Shown one piece after another: positions 1 to 7,288 of a stretch of 64,000 nucleotides of DNA. Position 1 is the stretch's first letter; each line of letters starts with the position of its first letter. Made by a program: the position numbers and the translations under genes. Location of the stretch: NCBI RefSeq assembly GCF_023243115.1, contig NZ_CP085081.1:3803001-3867000 (forward strand), read 5' to 3'. The notes under the pieces are model-generated. The model did no database searches. It saw only the letters and a list, made by a program, of their open reading frames with translations, and was not told the origin of the DNA. This DNA comes from Sediminicoccus sp. KRV36 (GTDB lineage Bacteria > Pseudomonadota > Alphaproteobacteria > Acetobacterales > Acetobacteraceae).

Positions 1-567
1 GTGGTCGAAACCACCTCGGACTACGCGACGCTGGAGGCCAAGGATGGCTCCTCGCTGCGGTTTTCGCTGACGCAGACCACCGGCGGCGCCGTGACCTCCC
101 GCGTGGCGGGCGATGCCAGCATCACGGCCACCGGCGGGCGCATCCGCTACCAGGAACCGGCGGCGACAGAGGAAGACCTGCCCGAGGGCACCATCCTGCC
201 GATGATCCACACGCTGCGCAGCCTGGCCGCCGCGCGCGCCGGCCAGCGCATCTTCGTGGCCCCGCTGTTCGACGGCACCTCGGCCGATGGCGCGCAGGAC
301 ACGACGACGATCATCTCCGGCGGCTGGATCGCCCCGCAGCCCAACCCGAATTTCCCGCTCCTGGCCACGCTCAGCAGTGCCCGCATGCGCATCGCCTTCT
401 TCGACCGCAACGCGAGCGGCCAGGGGGGCGGCGCCTCGACCCCCGAATACGAGGTCAGCATGCGCTATTTCGAAAATGGCGTGGCCGACGAGATGAAGAT
501 GGATTTCGGCGAATTCGTCGTGGATGGGCGGCTCGGCGAATTGCAGCCCATCCCCTCGCCCTGCTGA
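1..567 (+). CDS. EipB-like (DUF1849) cell-envelope protein, 5' truncated by the window
   Basis: This is the C-terminal 188 residues of a protein that enters from the left edge; the GTG at base 1 is unlikely to be the true start. The remaining part is beta-rich and ends with an NGVADEMKMDFGEF segment followed by a terminal Cys. That layout recalls the DUF1849/EipB family, periplasmic proteins that support envelope integrity and in Brucella carry a conserved disulfide whose second Cys lies near the C-terminus. The signal peptide and first Cys would lie outside the window. A gene on the same strand follows after 25 bases. The family call is made by eye and is moderately sure. Confidence 0.6.
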   Translation: MVETTSDYATLEAKDGSSLRFSLTQTTGGAVTSRVAGDASITATGGRIRYQEPAATEEDLPEGTILPMIHTLRSLAAARAGQRIFVAPLFDGTSADGAQDTTTIISGGWIAPQPNPNFPLLATLSSARMRIAFFDRNASGQGGGASTPEYEVSMRYFENGVADEMKMDFGEFVVDGRLGELQPIPSPC

Positions 568-592
568 GCCAACCGGCGGCGCGGCCCCGGGG

Positions 593-1327
593 ATGTCCCC
601 GCCGGATTCCGGGCTTCGGGTGGCCTGGCTCGTGCTGCCCCGCTCGGGCTCGCAATTCCTGGTGCAGCTGACGGCGGCGCTGCTTGGCCCCGCCATCAAC
701 CCGCATTCCTCGCTGACGCCGGGCCGGCGCGAGAAGGCCCTGCCCGGCCTGCTCTCGGACGCGGAGCGCGAGCATCGCTTCCGCCAGGCGGCCGCCGCCG
801 GCACGCCGGAGCGCTACTTCGATGAGCTCGGCGTCCGCAGCGTGAAGATCGAGCATCCCTTTGGCGATGACCTGCCGGGGCGGCTCAGGCTGCGGCATCC
901 CGCATGCCGCTTCATCGCCTCCATCCGGCCCTACCGGCAGATCGCCGATTCCCACGCCAATCTCTCCTGGGGGTTCTCGGCCGAGCGGCTGCTGGCGATC
1001 TACCGAAGCCACGTCGCCGGCCTCATCGCCTTCGCGGCCCGGGAGGAGGTGTTTTTCGTGGATATCGAACGGCACAGCCCCTTCGATGCGGCGGGCTTCG
1101 CCGCCTGGCTCGATGCGCCGGAGCGGCCGAATTTCCGGCGCATGGTGGAAGGCTGGCCCACCGTGAATGCCCGGGCGGAGCGCATCGCGCGCGATGGCGG
1201 GCGGGCCGATGCGGCGGAACAGCCCAGCGCCGCCCTGCTGGCCGAAGGTGCCGAACTGGATGAGCGCCTGCGCGCGCTGGCGGCCGAGAGCCATGCGCGG
1301 CTGAAAGCCCGCCTCAATCCAGGCTGA
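593..1327 (+). CDS. Sulfotransferase-like protein (Stf0-type PAPS-binding motif)
   Basis: 244 residues from ATG 593. The start is followed within about 12 residues by LPRSGSQFL, which resembles the 5'-PSB loop (SPRSGT) where sulfotransferases bind the phosphate of PAPS. A later ASIRPYRQIADSHANLSWG segment could be the 3'-phosphate-binding region. These are the only diagnostic signs; substrate and location cannot be read. The gene lies 25 bases after the EipB-like gene, so the two may be co-transcribed. Its 3' end overlaps the convergent uronate dehydrogenase gene by 14 bases. Confidence 0.5.
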   Translation: MSPPDSGLRVAWLVLPRSGSQFLVQLTAALLGPAINPHSSLTPGRREKALPGLLSDAEREHRFRQAAAAGTPERYFDELGVRSVKIEHPFGDDLPGRLRLRHPACRFIASIRPYRQIADSHANLSWGFSAERLLAIYRSHVAGLIAFAAREEVFFVDIERHSPFDAAGFAAWLDAPERPNFRRMVEGWPTVNARAERIARDGGRADAAEQPSAALLAEGAELDERLRALAAESHARLKARLNPG

Positions 1328-2147
1328 AGGCATCCCGTGGTGGCGGCGTGGCGCGGGTATAATCCTGCACGCAGAACGCCCCGCCCTGGTGCCGGCGGCC
1401 CACCTCGCTCGGGTTCAGCACGGCTTCCAGCTGCGCGCGGAACGCCTCGGCACTGTCCTGCGGCGCCCAGCCGATGCGCGCGCGGTGGTCACGCGCCCAC
1501 CAGCTCGCGGGGTTGGCCGAAGCGCCCCAGATCACCGCATGCCCGGCGCGTTCCGCCGTCACGCAGGCCAGCACCAGCCGCGTGAGATCCGGATAGGAGA
1601 GCCAGGTGGAGAGTGCGCGCGCATCGCGCGGTTCGGGCAGGCAGGTGCCGATGCGCAGATTCACATTCTCGACGCCGTGCTTGTCCCAGTAGAGCCGGCC
1701 CATCAGCTCGCCATAGGCCTTGGAGAGGCCGTAGAAGCCATCCGGGCGGAACTGGCAGTCGAGGTCGAGGCTCTGCCTCTGCTCATGGAATCCGATGCTG
1801 TGGTTGGAGCTGGCGAAGACCACCCGCGCGCCCTCGCGCCGCGCCGCCTCATAGATGTGATAGAGGCCGCGCAGATTGGGGCCGAGGATCTCCTCGAAGA
1901 GCTGCTCCACGCTGATGCCGCCGAAATGCAGGATGGCGCCACAGCCCTCGGCCAGGCGCGCGACGGCCACGCCGTCATTGAGATCGGCGCGGGTGAAGCT
2001 GGCGCCCTCAGGCACGGGGTCCGGGAAGGGCGTGATGTCGGTCAGGCGCAGCGTCATCCCGGCGGCGGTGAGTTCGCGGGCGAGCATGCGGCCAAGCGCG
2101 CCGGAGGCTCCGGTGAGGAGCACGGGTTTCTGAACCATGGGTTTCAT
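1314..2147 (-). CDS. udh: Uronate dehydrogenase-like NAD-dependent epimerase/dehydratase
   Basis: 277-residue short-chain dehydrogenase of the extended (epimerase) type. The N-terminus has the Rossmann motif TGASGALG, then LHFGGISVEQLFEEIL, VFASSNHSIGFH and the catalytic YGLSK (Tyr-x-x-x-Lys). The VWGASANPASWW stretch and the ending around HQGGAF match the known Agrobacterium-type uronate dehydrogenase closely. That enzyme oxidises galacturonate or glucuronate to the aldarolactone with NAD. ATG 2147 is preferred over ATG 2138 because GGAAGGA lies 11 bases upstream of it. It is transcribed away from the amidase at 2202, so the 54-base gap must hold both promoters. Confidence 0.8.
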   Translation of the reverse strand: MKPMVQKPVLLTGASGALGRMLARELTAAGMTLRLTDITPFPDPVPEGASFTRADLNDGVAVARLAEGCGAILHFGGISVEQLFEEILGPNLRGLYHIYEAARREGARVVFASSNHSIGFHEQRQSLDLDCQFRPDGFYGLSKAYGELMGRLYWDKHGVENVNLRIGTCLPEPRDARALSTWLSYPDLTRLVLACVTAERAGHAVIWGASANPASWWARDHRARIGWAPQDSAEAFRAQLEAVLNPSEVGRRHQGGAFCVQDYTRATPPPRDAFSLD

Positions 2148-2201
2148 CGGGGGCGTTGTCCTTCCATAGTCAGCCTGTCGCAAATTCAGCAGGACGGCCA
2201 G

Positions 2202-3554
2202 ATGCCCCGCCACGCCCATCCCACCATCGCCCATGCCGCCATCGCCCTGGAGACGGGCCGCACCACCGCGATCGCCCTGGTGGAGGAAGCCCTGGCCCGG
2301 GCGGCGGAGGGCGAAGGGCCGCGCGTCTTCACCACGCTGCACGCCAAGGCCGCGCGGGAACAAGCCCGGGCGATGGACCAGCTGCGCCAGGCCGGCCGCG
2401 CGCCCAGCCGCTTCGCCGGCATTCCCATCACCGTGAAGGACCTGTTCGACGAGGCAGGGCAGGTGACGCGCGCGGGCTCCGTCGCGCGGGATGGCGCCAA
2501 GCCCGCCACGGCGCCCGCCCCGGTGGTGGAACGGCTGAACCGGCAAGGCTTCGTGGTGCTGGGCCGCACCAACATGACGGAATTCGCCTTCTCCGGCCTC
2601 GGCGTGAACCCGCATTACGGCACGCCCAGCAGCCCCTGGGACCGCGCGACGGGACGGCTGCCGGGGGGCTCCTCCTCGGGGGCGGGGGTCGCTGCCGCGG
2701 ATGGCATGGGGTTTGGCGGGCTGGGCACGGATACCGGCGGCTCCTGCCGCATTCCGGCCGCGCTGAACGGCGTGGTGGGCTTCAAGCCGACGGCGCGGCG
2801 CGTGCCCATCACAGGCGTGCTGCCGCTTTCGCCCTCGCTCGATTCCGTGGGGCCACTCGCGCGTTCGGTCGCCTGCTGCCACACGCTGGATGCGATCATC
2901 GCGGGCGCCGAGACGCCGGCCAGCCTGCCGGCGGTGAACCTCTCCGGCCTGCGCTTCGGCGTGCTGAACAACGTGGTGGAGGACGGCATGGAGGGCCAGG
3001 TGGCGCGGGATTACGCGCGCACCCTGGCGCGGCTGGAAGCAGCCGGCGTGAAGCTGGAAGACCTGACCCTGCCCGAGATCGAGCGCATTCCCACCATGAA
3101 TGCGCGCGGCGGCCTGACCGCCTCGGAGGCCTATGCCTGGCATCGCTCGCTCATCGCCAGTGACGGCCCGCGCTATGATCCGCGCATCCTCAAGCGCATC
3201 GCCCGTGGCGAGGCGATGAGTGCGGCCGAATACCTCGATGTGATGCGCGCCCGGGCCGAGCTGATCGCGGCCCTCGCCCCGCGCACGGCGCCCTATGACG
3301 CCGTGATCTGCCCAACGGTGCCGCTGCTGCCACCCGCCATCGCGGAGGTGGAGGAGGAGAGCGAGTACAACCGCATCAACCTGCTGCTGCTGCGCAACAC
3401 CACCATCGCCAATGTCCTGGATCGCTGCGCCATCAGCATCCCCTGCCACGTGGCGGGCGAGGCGCCGGTCGGCCTCATGCTGATGGGCGAGGCGATGGGC
3501 GATGCGCGGCTCTTTGCCATCAGCGCGGCCGTCGAGGCCTTGCTCGAATCATGA
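2202..3554 (+). CDS. Amidase signature family hydrolase
   Basis: 450 residues, the usual size for the family. The Ser-cisSer-Lys catalytic system is visible: Lys79 in ITVKDLFD, the GGSSSG loop at 155-160 and the nucleophile Ser181 in GTDTGGS. Members hydrolyse carboxylic amides, and GatA is a specialised relative; lack of gatB/gatC nearby argues against the tRNA role. The substrate is unknown. The stop overlaps the start of the next gene (ATGA at 3551-3554), so the amidase and the flavin monooxygenase are translationally coupled and may act on the same N- or S-containing compound. Confidence 0.85.
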   Translation: MPRHAHPTIAHAAIALETGRTTAIALVEEALARAAEGEGPRVFTTLHAKAAREQARAMDQLRQAGRAPSRFAGIPITVKDLFDEAGQVTRAGSVARDGAKPATAPAPVVERLNRQGFVVLGRTNMTEFAFSGLGVNPHYGTPSSPWDRATGRLPGGSSSGAGVAAADGMGFGGLGTDTGGSCRIPAALNGVVGFKPTARRVPITGVLPLSPSLDSVGPLARSVACCHTLDAIIAGAETPASLPAVNLSGLRFGVLNNVVEDGMEGQVARDYARTLARLEAAGVKLEDLTLPEIERIPTMNARGGLTASEAYAWHRSLIASDGPRYDPRILKRIARGEAMSAAEYLDVMRARAELIAALAPRTAPYDAVICPTVPLLPPAIAEVEEESEYNRINLLLLRNTTIANVLDRCAISIPCHVAGEAPVGLMLMGEAMGDARLFAISAAVEALLES

Positions 3555-4657
3555 GGGCGCTGGAATTCGGCCCCTTGGAGTTTGGTTGGTACCTGCCGAC
3601 CAATGGCGACACGACGCGCTATGCCGAAGGGCCCGATGTGGTGCCCGCCGGCACCGCGATGTTCGACCGCGTGGTTTCGGCGGCCGAGGCCGCGGGCTTC
3701 GAATACCTGCTGGTGCCCGTGGCGATCCCCTGCTGGGAAGCCTGGGTCACCACCGCCTTCATGGCCGGGCGTTCCAGCTCCATCCGCATGCTGGTGGCGG
3801 CGCGGCCGGGCTACATCAACCCCGTGATGCTGGCGAAGATGGTCACCACCTTCGACCAGCTGACCGGCGGGCGCATCGCGGTGAACCTCATCGCCGGGCA
3901 GTCGGAGGCGGAAAATGCCGCCGATGGCATCCGCTACGGCAAGGAGGATCGCTATGCGCTGATGGCCGAGGAAGTCGCCATCATGAAGGCGCTCTGGACG
4001 GCCGAGGCGCCGCTGGATTGGGAAGGGCGCTTCCACACGCTGCGCGGCGCGCGCGTGATCCCCCCGCCCCTGCAACGCCCGCATCCGCGTTTCTATCTGG
4101 GCGGCGGCTCCCGCCAGGCCTGGGAGATTTCAGCGGCGCATGCCGATGTGCATCTGTTCTGGGGCGACCGGCCGGAGGGCGTCGCCGAGCAAATGGCCGA
4201 AATCCGCGCCATGGCGGCCGCACAGGGGCGCGGCGACGCGTTGGGCTTCGGCATGCGGCTGCAGATCATCTGCCGCGAGACGGAGGAGGAAGCCTGGGAT
4301 GCCGCGCAGGAACTCATCCGCGATGTGGGCGAGGAACGGAGTGCAGCCGTGCGCGCCAATGTGGCCAATTCCGTGGCCAATCAGCGCGTGCAGGCGCTCC
4401 TGGCCGAGACGGGCGGGCTGATCGCCCCCAATCTCTGGGCGGGCCTCGCGCGCGTCCGGCAGGGGGCGGGGATCGCCATTGTGGGCAACCCCACGCAATG
4501 TGCCGATGTGATCCAGCGCTTCATCGAGATCGGCTGCCACAGCTTCTGCCTCTCGGGCTATCTGCATGATGAGGAGGCCGAGCGCTTCGGCCGCCTGGTG
4601 CGGCCCATCCTGATGGCGCGGAATCCGGGGCGGTTGGCGGCCGTGAAGAATGCTTGA
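3551..4657 (+). CDS. LLM-class flavin-dependent monooxygenase, SsuD-like
   Basis: 368 residues of the bacterial luciferase-like TIM-barrel fold. The opening EFGWYLPTNGDTTRY, the LVAARPGYINPVMLAKM core, the GGRIAVNLIAGQSEAE strand and YLGGGSRQAWE all resemble alkanesulfonate monooxygenase (SsuD), which uses FMNH2 and O2 to cleave C-S bonds. No SsuE reductase or Ssu transporter is adjacent. The start overlaps the amidase stop by four bases. The substrate may be a sulfonate, but other SsuD-like enzymes act on nitrogen or carbon compounds, so no gene symbol is given. Confidence 0.8.
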   Translation: MRALEFGPLEFGWYLPTNGDTTRYAEGPDVVPAGTAMFDRVVSAAEAAGFEYLLVPVAIPCWEAWVTTAFMAGRSSSIRMLVAARPGYINPVMLAKMVTTFDQLTGGRIAVNLIAGQSEAENAADGIRYGKEDRYALMAEEVAIMKALWTAEAPLDWEGRFHTLRGARVIPPPLQRPHPRFYLGGGSRQAWEISAAHADVHLFWGDRPEGVAEQMAEIRAMAAAQGRGDALGFGMRLQIICRETEEEAWDAAQELIRDVGEERSAAVRANVANSVANQRVQALLAETGGLIAPNLWAGLARVRQGAGIAIVGNPTQCADVIQRFIEIGCHSFCLSGYLHDEEAERFGRLVRPILMARNPGRLAAVKNA

Positions 4658-4683
4658 TATGTGCGTTAATTGGACACACATAT
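4657..4683. promoter_or_regulatory. Inverted repeat upstream of the toxin-antitoxin pair (candidate autorepressor operator)
   Basis: ATATGTG at 4657-4663 and CACATAT at 4677-4683 form perfect 7-base arms around 13 bases, immediately before the antitoxin start at 4689. Ribbon-helix-helix antitoxins normally bind such palindromes with their toxin to repress their own operon. The antitoxin ATG has no evident Shine-Dalgarno sequence. The AT-rich TATA run at 4681-4684 could serve as a -10 element, which would make the message nearly leaderless; this is inference. Confidence 0.5.
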
Positions 4684-4688
4684 AAGCG

Positions 4689-5051
4689 ATGACCAAGCAT
4701 GCCACCACCGGCAAGCCCACCACCGGCAAGCCCACCACTGGCAAGCCCACCACTGGCAAGGCCAGCGCCCCCAAGCCACGCATCACGCGCGATGACCGCC
4801 TCGGTTTCCGCCTGGATGAGCAGACCAAGGGGCTGATCGAACGCGCCGCACAAATCGAAAGGCGCAAGGTGAGTGACTACTGCCTCGCCGCCATCGCCGA
4901 AGCCGCGCGTCGGACCGTCGCCGAGCATGAGACACTCCACCTCTCCGAGCATGACCGGGCCGCTTTTTTCGAGGCCATGATCAACCCGCCCGAACCAAGC
5001 GAAAGGCTTGCGCGCGCCTTCGGGGAGCATGGCCGCCGCGTCGGCGCGTAA
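4689..5051 (+). CDS. DUF1778 / TacA-type antitoxin with TTGKP repeat tail
   Basis: 120 residues. Residues 6-25 are four TTGKP-like repeats. From about residue 30 comes an RLGFRLDEQTKGLIERAAQ ribbon-helix-helix segment and the IAEAARRTV helix typical of DUF1778 antitoxins. The C-terminal part (LSEHDRAAFFEAMINPPEPS) matches the region that wraps the acetyltransferase toxin in TacA. The following toxin gene begins three bases after the stop. The long repeat tail is unusual, since DUF1778 proteins are normally about 90 residues and begin near the RHH motif. Confidence 0.85.
   Translation: MTKHATTGKPTTGKPTTGKPTTGKASAPKPRITRDDRLGFRLDEQTKGLIERAAQIERRKVSDYCLAAIAEAARRTVAEHETLHLSEHDRAAFFEAMINPPEPSERLARAFGEHGRRVGA
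4704..4763 (+). repeat. Four tandem 15-bp repeats inside the antitoxin gene
   Basis: The unit ACCACYGGCAAGCCC occurs four times without gaps and encodes Thr-Thr-Gly-Lys-Pro (Ala in the last copy). Units 1-2 carry ACC and units 3-4 carry ACT at the second codon, which indicates duplication in steps. Being a multiple of three, copy number can change by slippage without frameshift. Confidence 0.9.
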
Positions 5052-5054
5052 GCC

Positions 5055-5579
5055 TTGGCGCAACCCGACCTGGTCGTCCTTACGCTGGATGACAGCCATG
5101 ACCGCGGCGGCTTTTCCTGCGGGGTCGAGAGTCTGGATCGGTACTTCCTCACCCAAGCCGGGCAGGATCTGCGCCGCCGGGCCAATGGAGTCTTTGTGCT
5201 GGCAGCCCGGGCGGAGCCAGCCCGCGTCCTCGGCTACTATACGCTTTGTGCCACAGCCCTTGCGCCTGGCCATGTTCCCGAGGCCGCCCGCAAGCACATC
5301 CCCCGCACCCCGCTGGTCAGCGCCACGCTGATCGGCCGGCTCGCCGTGGCCCAGGACCGCCAGGGGCAGCGCCTGGGCGCGATCCTGCTGGCCGATGCGC
5401 TCCGACGGGCGCTGGCAAGTGCCGCGACGGTCGGCTCCTGCATGATCGTGGTGGATGCGCTGCATGACCGCGCGGCCGGCTTCCATGCCGCCCACGGCTT
5501 CGCTCGATTGCCCGAGTCCCTGCGCCTCGTCCTGCCGATGCGAAGCGTGGAGAGGATGCTGGCGGCGCCTACTCGCTGA
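5055..5579 (+). CDS. GNAT acetyltransferase toxin, TacT-like
   Basis: 174 residues starting at TTG 5055; no ATG exists in frame until far downstream, and the gene shares the frame of the antitoxin after its stop. Hallmarks of TacT/AtaT toxins are present: FSCGVESLDRYF near the N-terminus, LGYYTLCA, and the acetyl-CoA loop IGRLAVAQDRQGQRLGAILL (Q/R-x-x-G-x-A/G type). Such toxins acetylate the amino group of aminoacyl-tRNA and stop translation. The preceding DUF1778 gene is its antitoxin. The 3' end overlaps the convergent peroxiredoxin gene by 11 bases. Confidence 0.85.
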   Translation: MAQPDLVVLTLDDSHDRGGFSCGVESLDRYFLTQAGQDLRRRANGVFVLAARAEPARVLGYYTLCATALAPGHVPEAARKHIPRTPLVSATLIGRLAVAQDRQGQRLGAILLADALRRALASAATVGSCMIVVDALHDRAAGFHAAHGFARLPESLRLVLPMRSVERMLAAPTR

Positions 5580-6219
5580 GTTCGACCCAGCGCAGATAGG
5601 GCCGGTCCGCCTTCCAGCCCTGCGGGAAGCGCTTCGCCGCCTCCTCATCCGAGAGCGAGGGCACGATGATGGCGCGCTCGCCCGGCTGCCAGTTCACGGG
5701 TGTGGCCACCTTGTGCTTGTCGGTGAGTTGCAGGCTGTCGATCACGCGCAGCACCTCGTGGAAATTGCGGCCGGTGCTGGGCGGATAGGTGAGCGTGAGG
5801 CGCACCTTCCGGTTGGGATCCAGCACATAGACGGTACGCACGGTGATGGAGGGATCGGCCTCCGGATGGATCATGCCGTAGAGCTGGGAGACATGCTTGG
5901 AGGGGTCGGCGATCATCGGGAAGTTCAGCGCCGTCCCCTGGGTCTGGCGGATATCCTCGGCCCAGGCGTCATGCCGGTCCAGCGGGTCCACGCTGAGGCC
6001 GATGACCTTTACGCCGCGCTTGTCGAATTCGGGCTTGAGGCGCGCGGCCTCGCCCAGTTCGGTGGTGCAGACGGGGGTGAAATCCTTCGGGTGGGAGAAG
6101 AAGACCACCCATGAATCCTTCGCCCAATCGCTGAAGCGGATCGGCCCATCCGTGGTTTCGGCTTCAAAATCAGGGGCCACCTGGCCGAGGCTGAGCTGGG
6201 CGCCATATTGCAGTGTCAT
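5569..6219 (-). CDS. 1-Cys peroxiredoxin (Prx6 family)
   Basis: 216 residues, the normal length for Prx6-type enzymes. The peroxidatic Cys51 sits in DFTPVCTTELG. Further family signs are SVDPLDRHDAWAEDI, FPMIADPSKHVSQLYGM and the extended C-terminal domain with TPVNWQPGE. It reduces hydrogen and organic peroxides in the cytoplasm. Its start ATG overlaps the stop of a 58-residue ORF upstream (ATGA), so it is translated as the last gene of a cobA-small ORF-prx operon. Confidence 0.92.
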   Translation of the reverse strand: MTLQYGAQLSLGQVAPDFEAETTDGPIRFSDWAKDSWVVFFSHPKDFTPVCTTELGEAARLKPEFDKRGVKVIGLSVDPLDRHDAWAEDIRQTQGTALNFPMIADPSKHVSQLYGMIHPEADPSITVRTVYVLDPNRKVRLTLTYPPSTGRNFHEVLRVIDSLQLTDKHKVATPVNWQPGERAIIVPSLSDEEAAKRFPQGWKADRPYLRWVELSE

Positions 6220-6392
6220 GGGAAAATCTCCGTGAGGGTGGCGAGCGCGATGAGCGCATAGGCCGCGATGGTCATGATGGTCACGTCCCGGGCCGGCAGC
6301 CAGGGTTCATCGGGGTAATCCTGAACCGGCGGCGGCGGCCCGGGGGTTAAGAATTCGATATCCGCCGCTTCGCTCCATTCAGCCATTCGCAT
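6216..6392 (-). CDS. 58-residue single-pass membrane peptide between cobA and peroxiredoxin
   Basis: This short ORF starts MRMAEWSEAADIEFL, continues with a Pro/Asp-rich stretch (PGPPPPVQDYPDEPW) and ends in a hydrophobic helix of about 18 residues (TIMTIAAYALIALATL). A GGAGG motif lies 8 bases before ATG 6392, inside the end of cobA, which it overlaps by 14 bases. Its stop overlaps the peroxiredoxin start (ATGA). The coupling on both sides and the good ribosome site support a real gene. An N-in topology with a short periplasmic tail is likely. Function is unknown; it could anchor a partner in siroheme synthesis or redox defence. Confidence 0.7.
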   Translation of the reverse strand: MRMAEWSEAADIEFLTPGPPPPVQDYPDEPWLPARDVTIMTIAAYALIALATLTEIFP

Positions 6393-7200
6393 GGCGCAAT
6401 CCTCCCAGGGTCATTGTCACGGCGGGAACGCCCAGCGCCGCGACGGCGCCGATGATGATCATGGCGGGGGTGGGCAGCCCCGCGCGGCGGGCCTCCAGCG
6501 TGCATTGGCCGAGCGTGCTGCGCAGGATGGCCTGGCCCGGCAGGCTCGCCTGGGAAATCAGCGCGACCGGGGTTTGCGCCGGAAGCCCGCCGGCCAGCAG
6601 GCGCAGCGCCAGCTCATCGAGGCGGGAGAGCGCCATGAAGGCGGCAATGGTGCCGCCGGTCTGCGCCAGCGCCGCCCAGTTCAGCTCCGGCAGGGCGCCG
6701 CTCTCGTCATGCGCGGTGACGAAGGTGACGGCGGAGGCCATTCCACGATGCGTGATCGGGATTCCGGCGGCCGCCGGTGCCGCCATGCCGGCCGAGATGC
6801 CGGGAATGACACGCCAGGTGATCCCCGCCGCGTCACAGGCCTGGGCTTCCTCGCCCCCCCGGCCAAAGGTGAAGGGGTCGCCCCCTTTCAGTCGAAGGAC
6901 CCGCAGCCCCGCCCGGGCGGCGGCCACGAGGCGGGCGTTGATCTTGGCCTGGGGCACCGGGGCGGCGCCCTTGCGCTTGCCCACCGCCACGATTTCGGCG
7001 CCCCGGCGGGCATGGCGCAGGGCAGCCCGGCCCGGCAGGGCGTCATGCAGGATGAGGTCGGCCTGGCCCAGCGCCTGGACGGCGCGCAGCGTCAGCAGAT
7101 CCGGATCACCCGGGCCGGCGCCGCAGAGCCAGACTTCACCAGGGGGAAATTGCGGGCCGGCCAAGGCTGAAGCGGGGGCTGAGGCATATTGCACGATCAT
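6379..7200 (-). CDS. cobA: Uroporphyrinogen-III C-methyltransferase (SUMT)
   Basis: 273 residues from ATG 7200; the open frame extends further upstream but would run across the divergent promoter. Family motifs in order: VWLCGAGPGDPDLLTLRA, LKGGDPFTFGRGGEEA, VIPGISAGMAAPAAAGIPITHRG and a late MIIIGAV. The enzyme uses two SAM molecules to make precorrin-2, the branch point to siroheme and cobalamin. Here it faces sulfite reductase, which needs siroheme. It is a stand-alone SUMT, not a CysG fusion; the oxidase/chelatase partner is the separate gene at 8962. Confidence 0.92.
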   Translation of the reverse strand: MIVQYASAPASALAGPQFPPGEVWLCGAGPGDPDLLTLRAVQALGQADLILHDALPGRAALRHARRGAEIVAVGKRKGAAPVPQAKINARLVAAARAGLRVLRLKGGDPFTFGRGGEEAQACDAAGITWRVIPGISAGMAAPAAAGIPITHRGMASAVTFVTAHDESGALPELNWAALAQTGGTIAAFMALSRLDELALRLLAGGLPAQTPVALISQASLPGQAILRSTLGQCTLEARRAGLPTPAMIIIGAVAALGVPAVTMTLGGLRHANG

Positions 7201-7288
7201 TAGACGTATATTCCACAATATCTGCTTGACGTGATCGTAGATAAATGCGGAAAACCCGTCCAGTAGTTTCACGACAGGATTTTGCAAA
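7201..7288. promoter_or_regulatory. Divergent promoter region of the siroheme/sulfite module
   Basis: The 88-base gap between cobA and the sulfite reductase gene is much more AT-rich than its flanks. It contains a small inverted repeat, ATATT-CCAC-AATAT, at 7208-7221. A TTGACG at 7226-7231 points rightward but has no clear -10 at standard spacing. A shared regulator (for example a CysB-like activator) is plausible, but no specific site is recognisable. Confidence 0.45.

Noticed and set aside
4704..4763. Direct repeats as a replication or partition iteron
   Set aside because: They are in frame inside an antitoxin gene and no replication gene is near.
5455..6114. Plus-strand frame opposite the peroxiredoxin gene
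   Set aside because: The peroxiredoxin on the minus strand has a full set of catalytic motifs; the opposite frame has none.
7226..7254. Sigma-70 promoter for cysI from TTGACG
   Set aside because: No acceptable -10 hexamer lies at 16-18 bases, so only a general regulatory region is reported.
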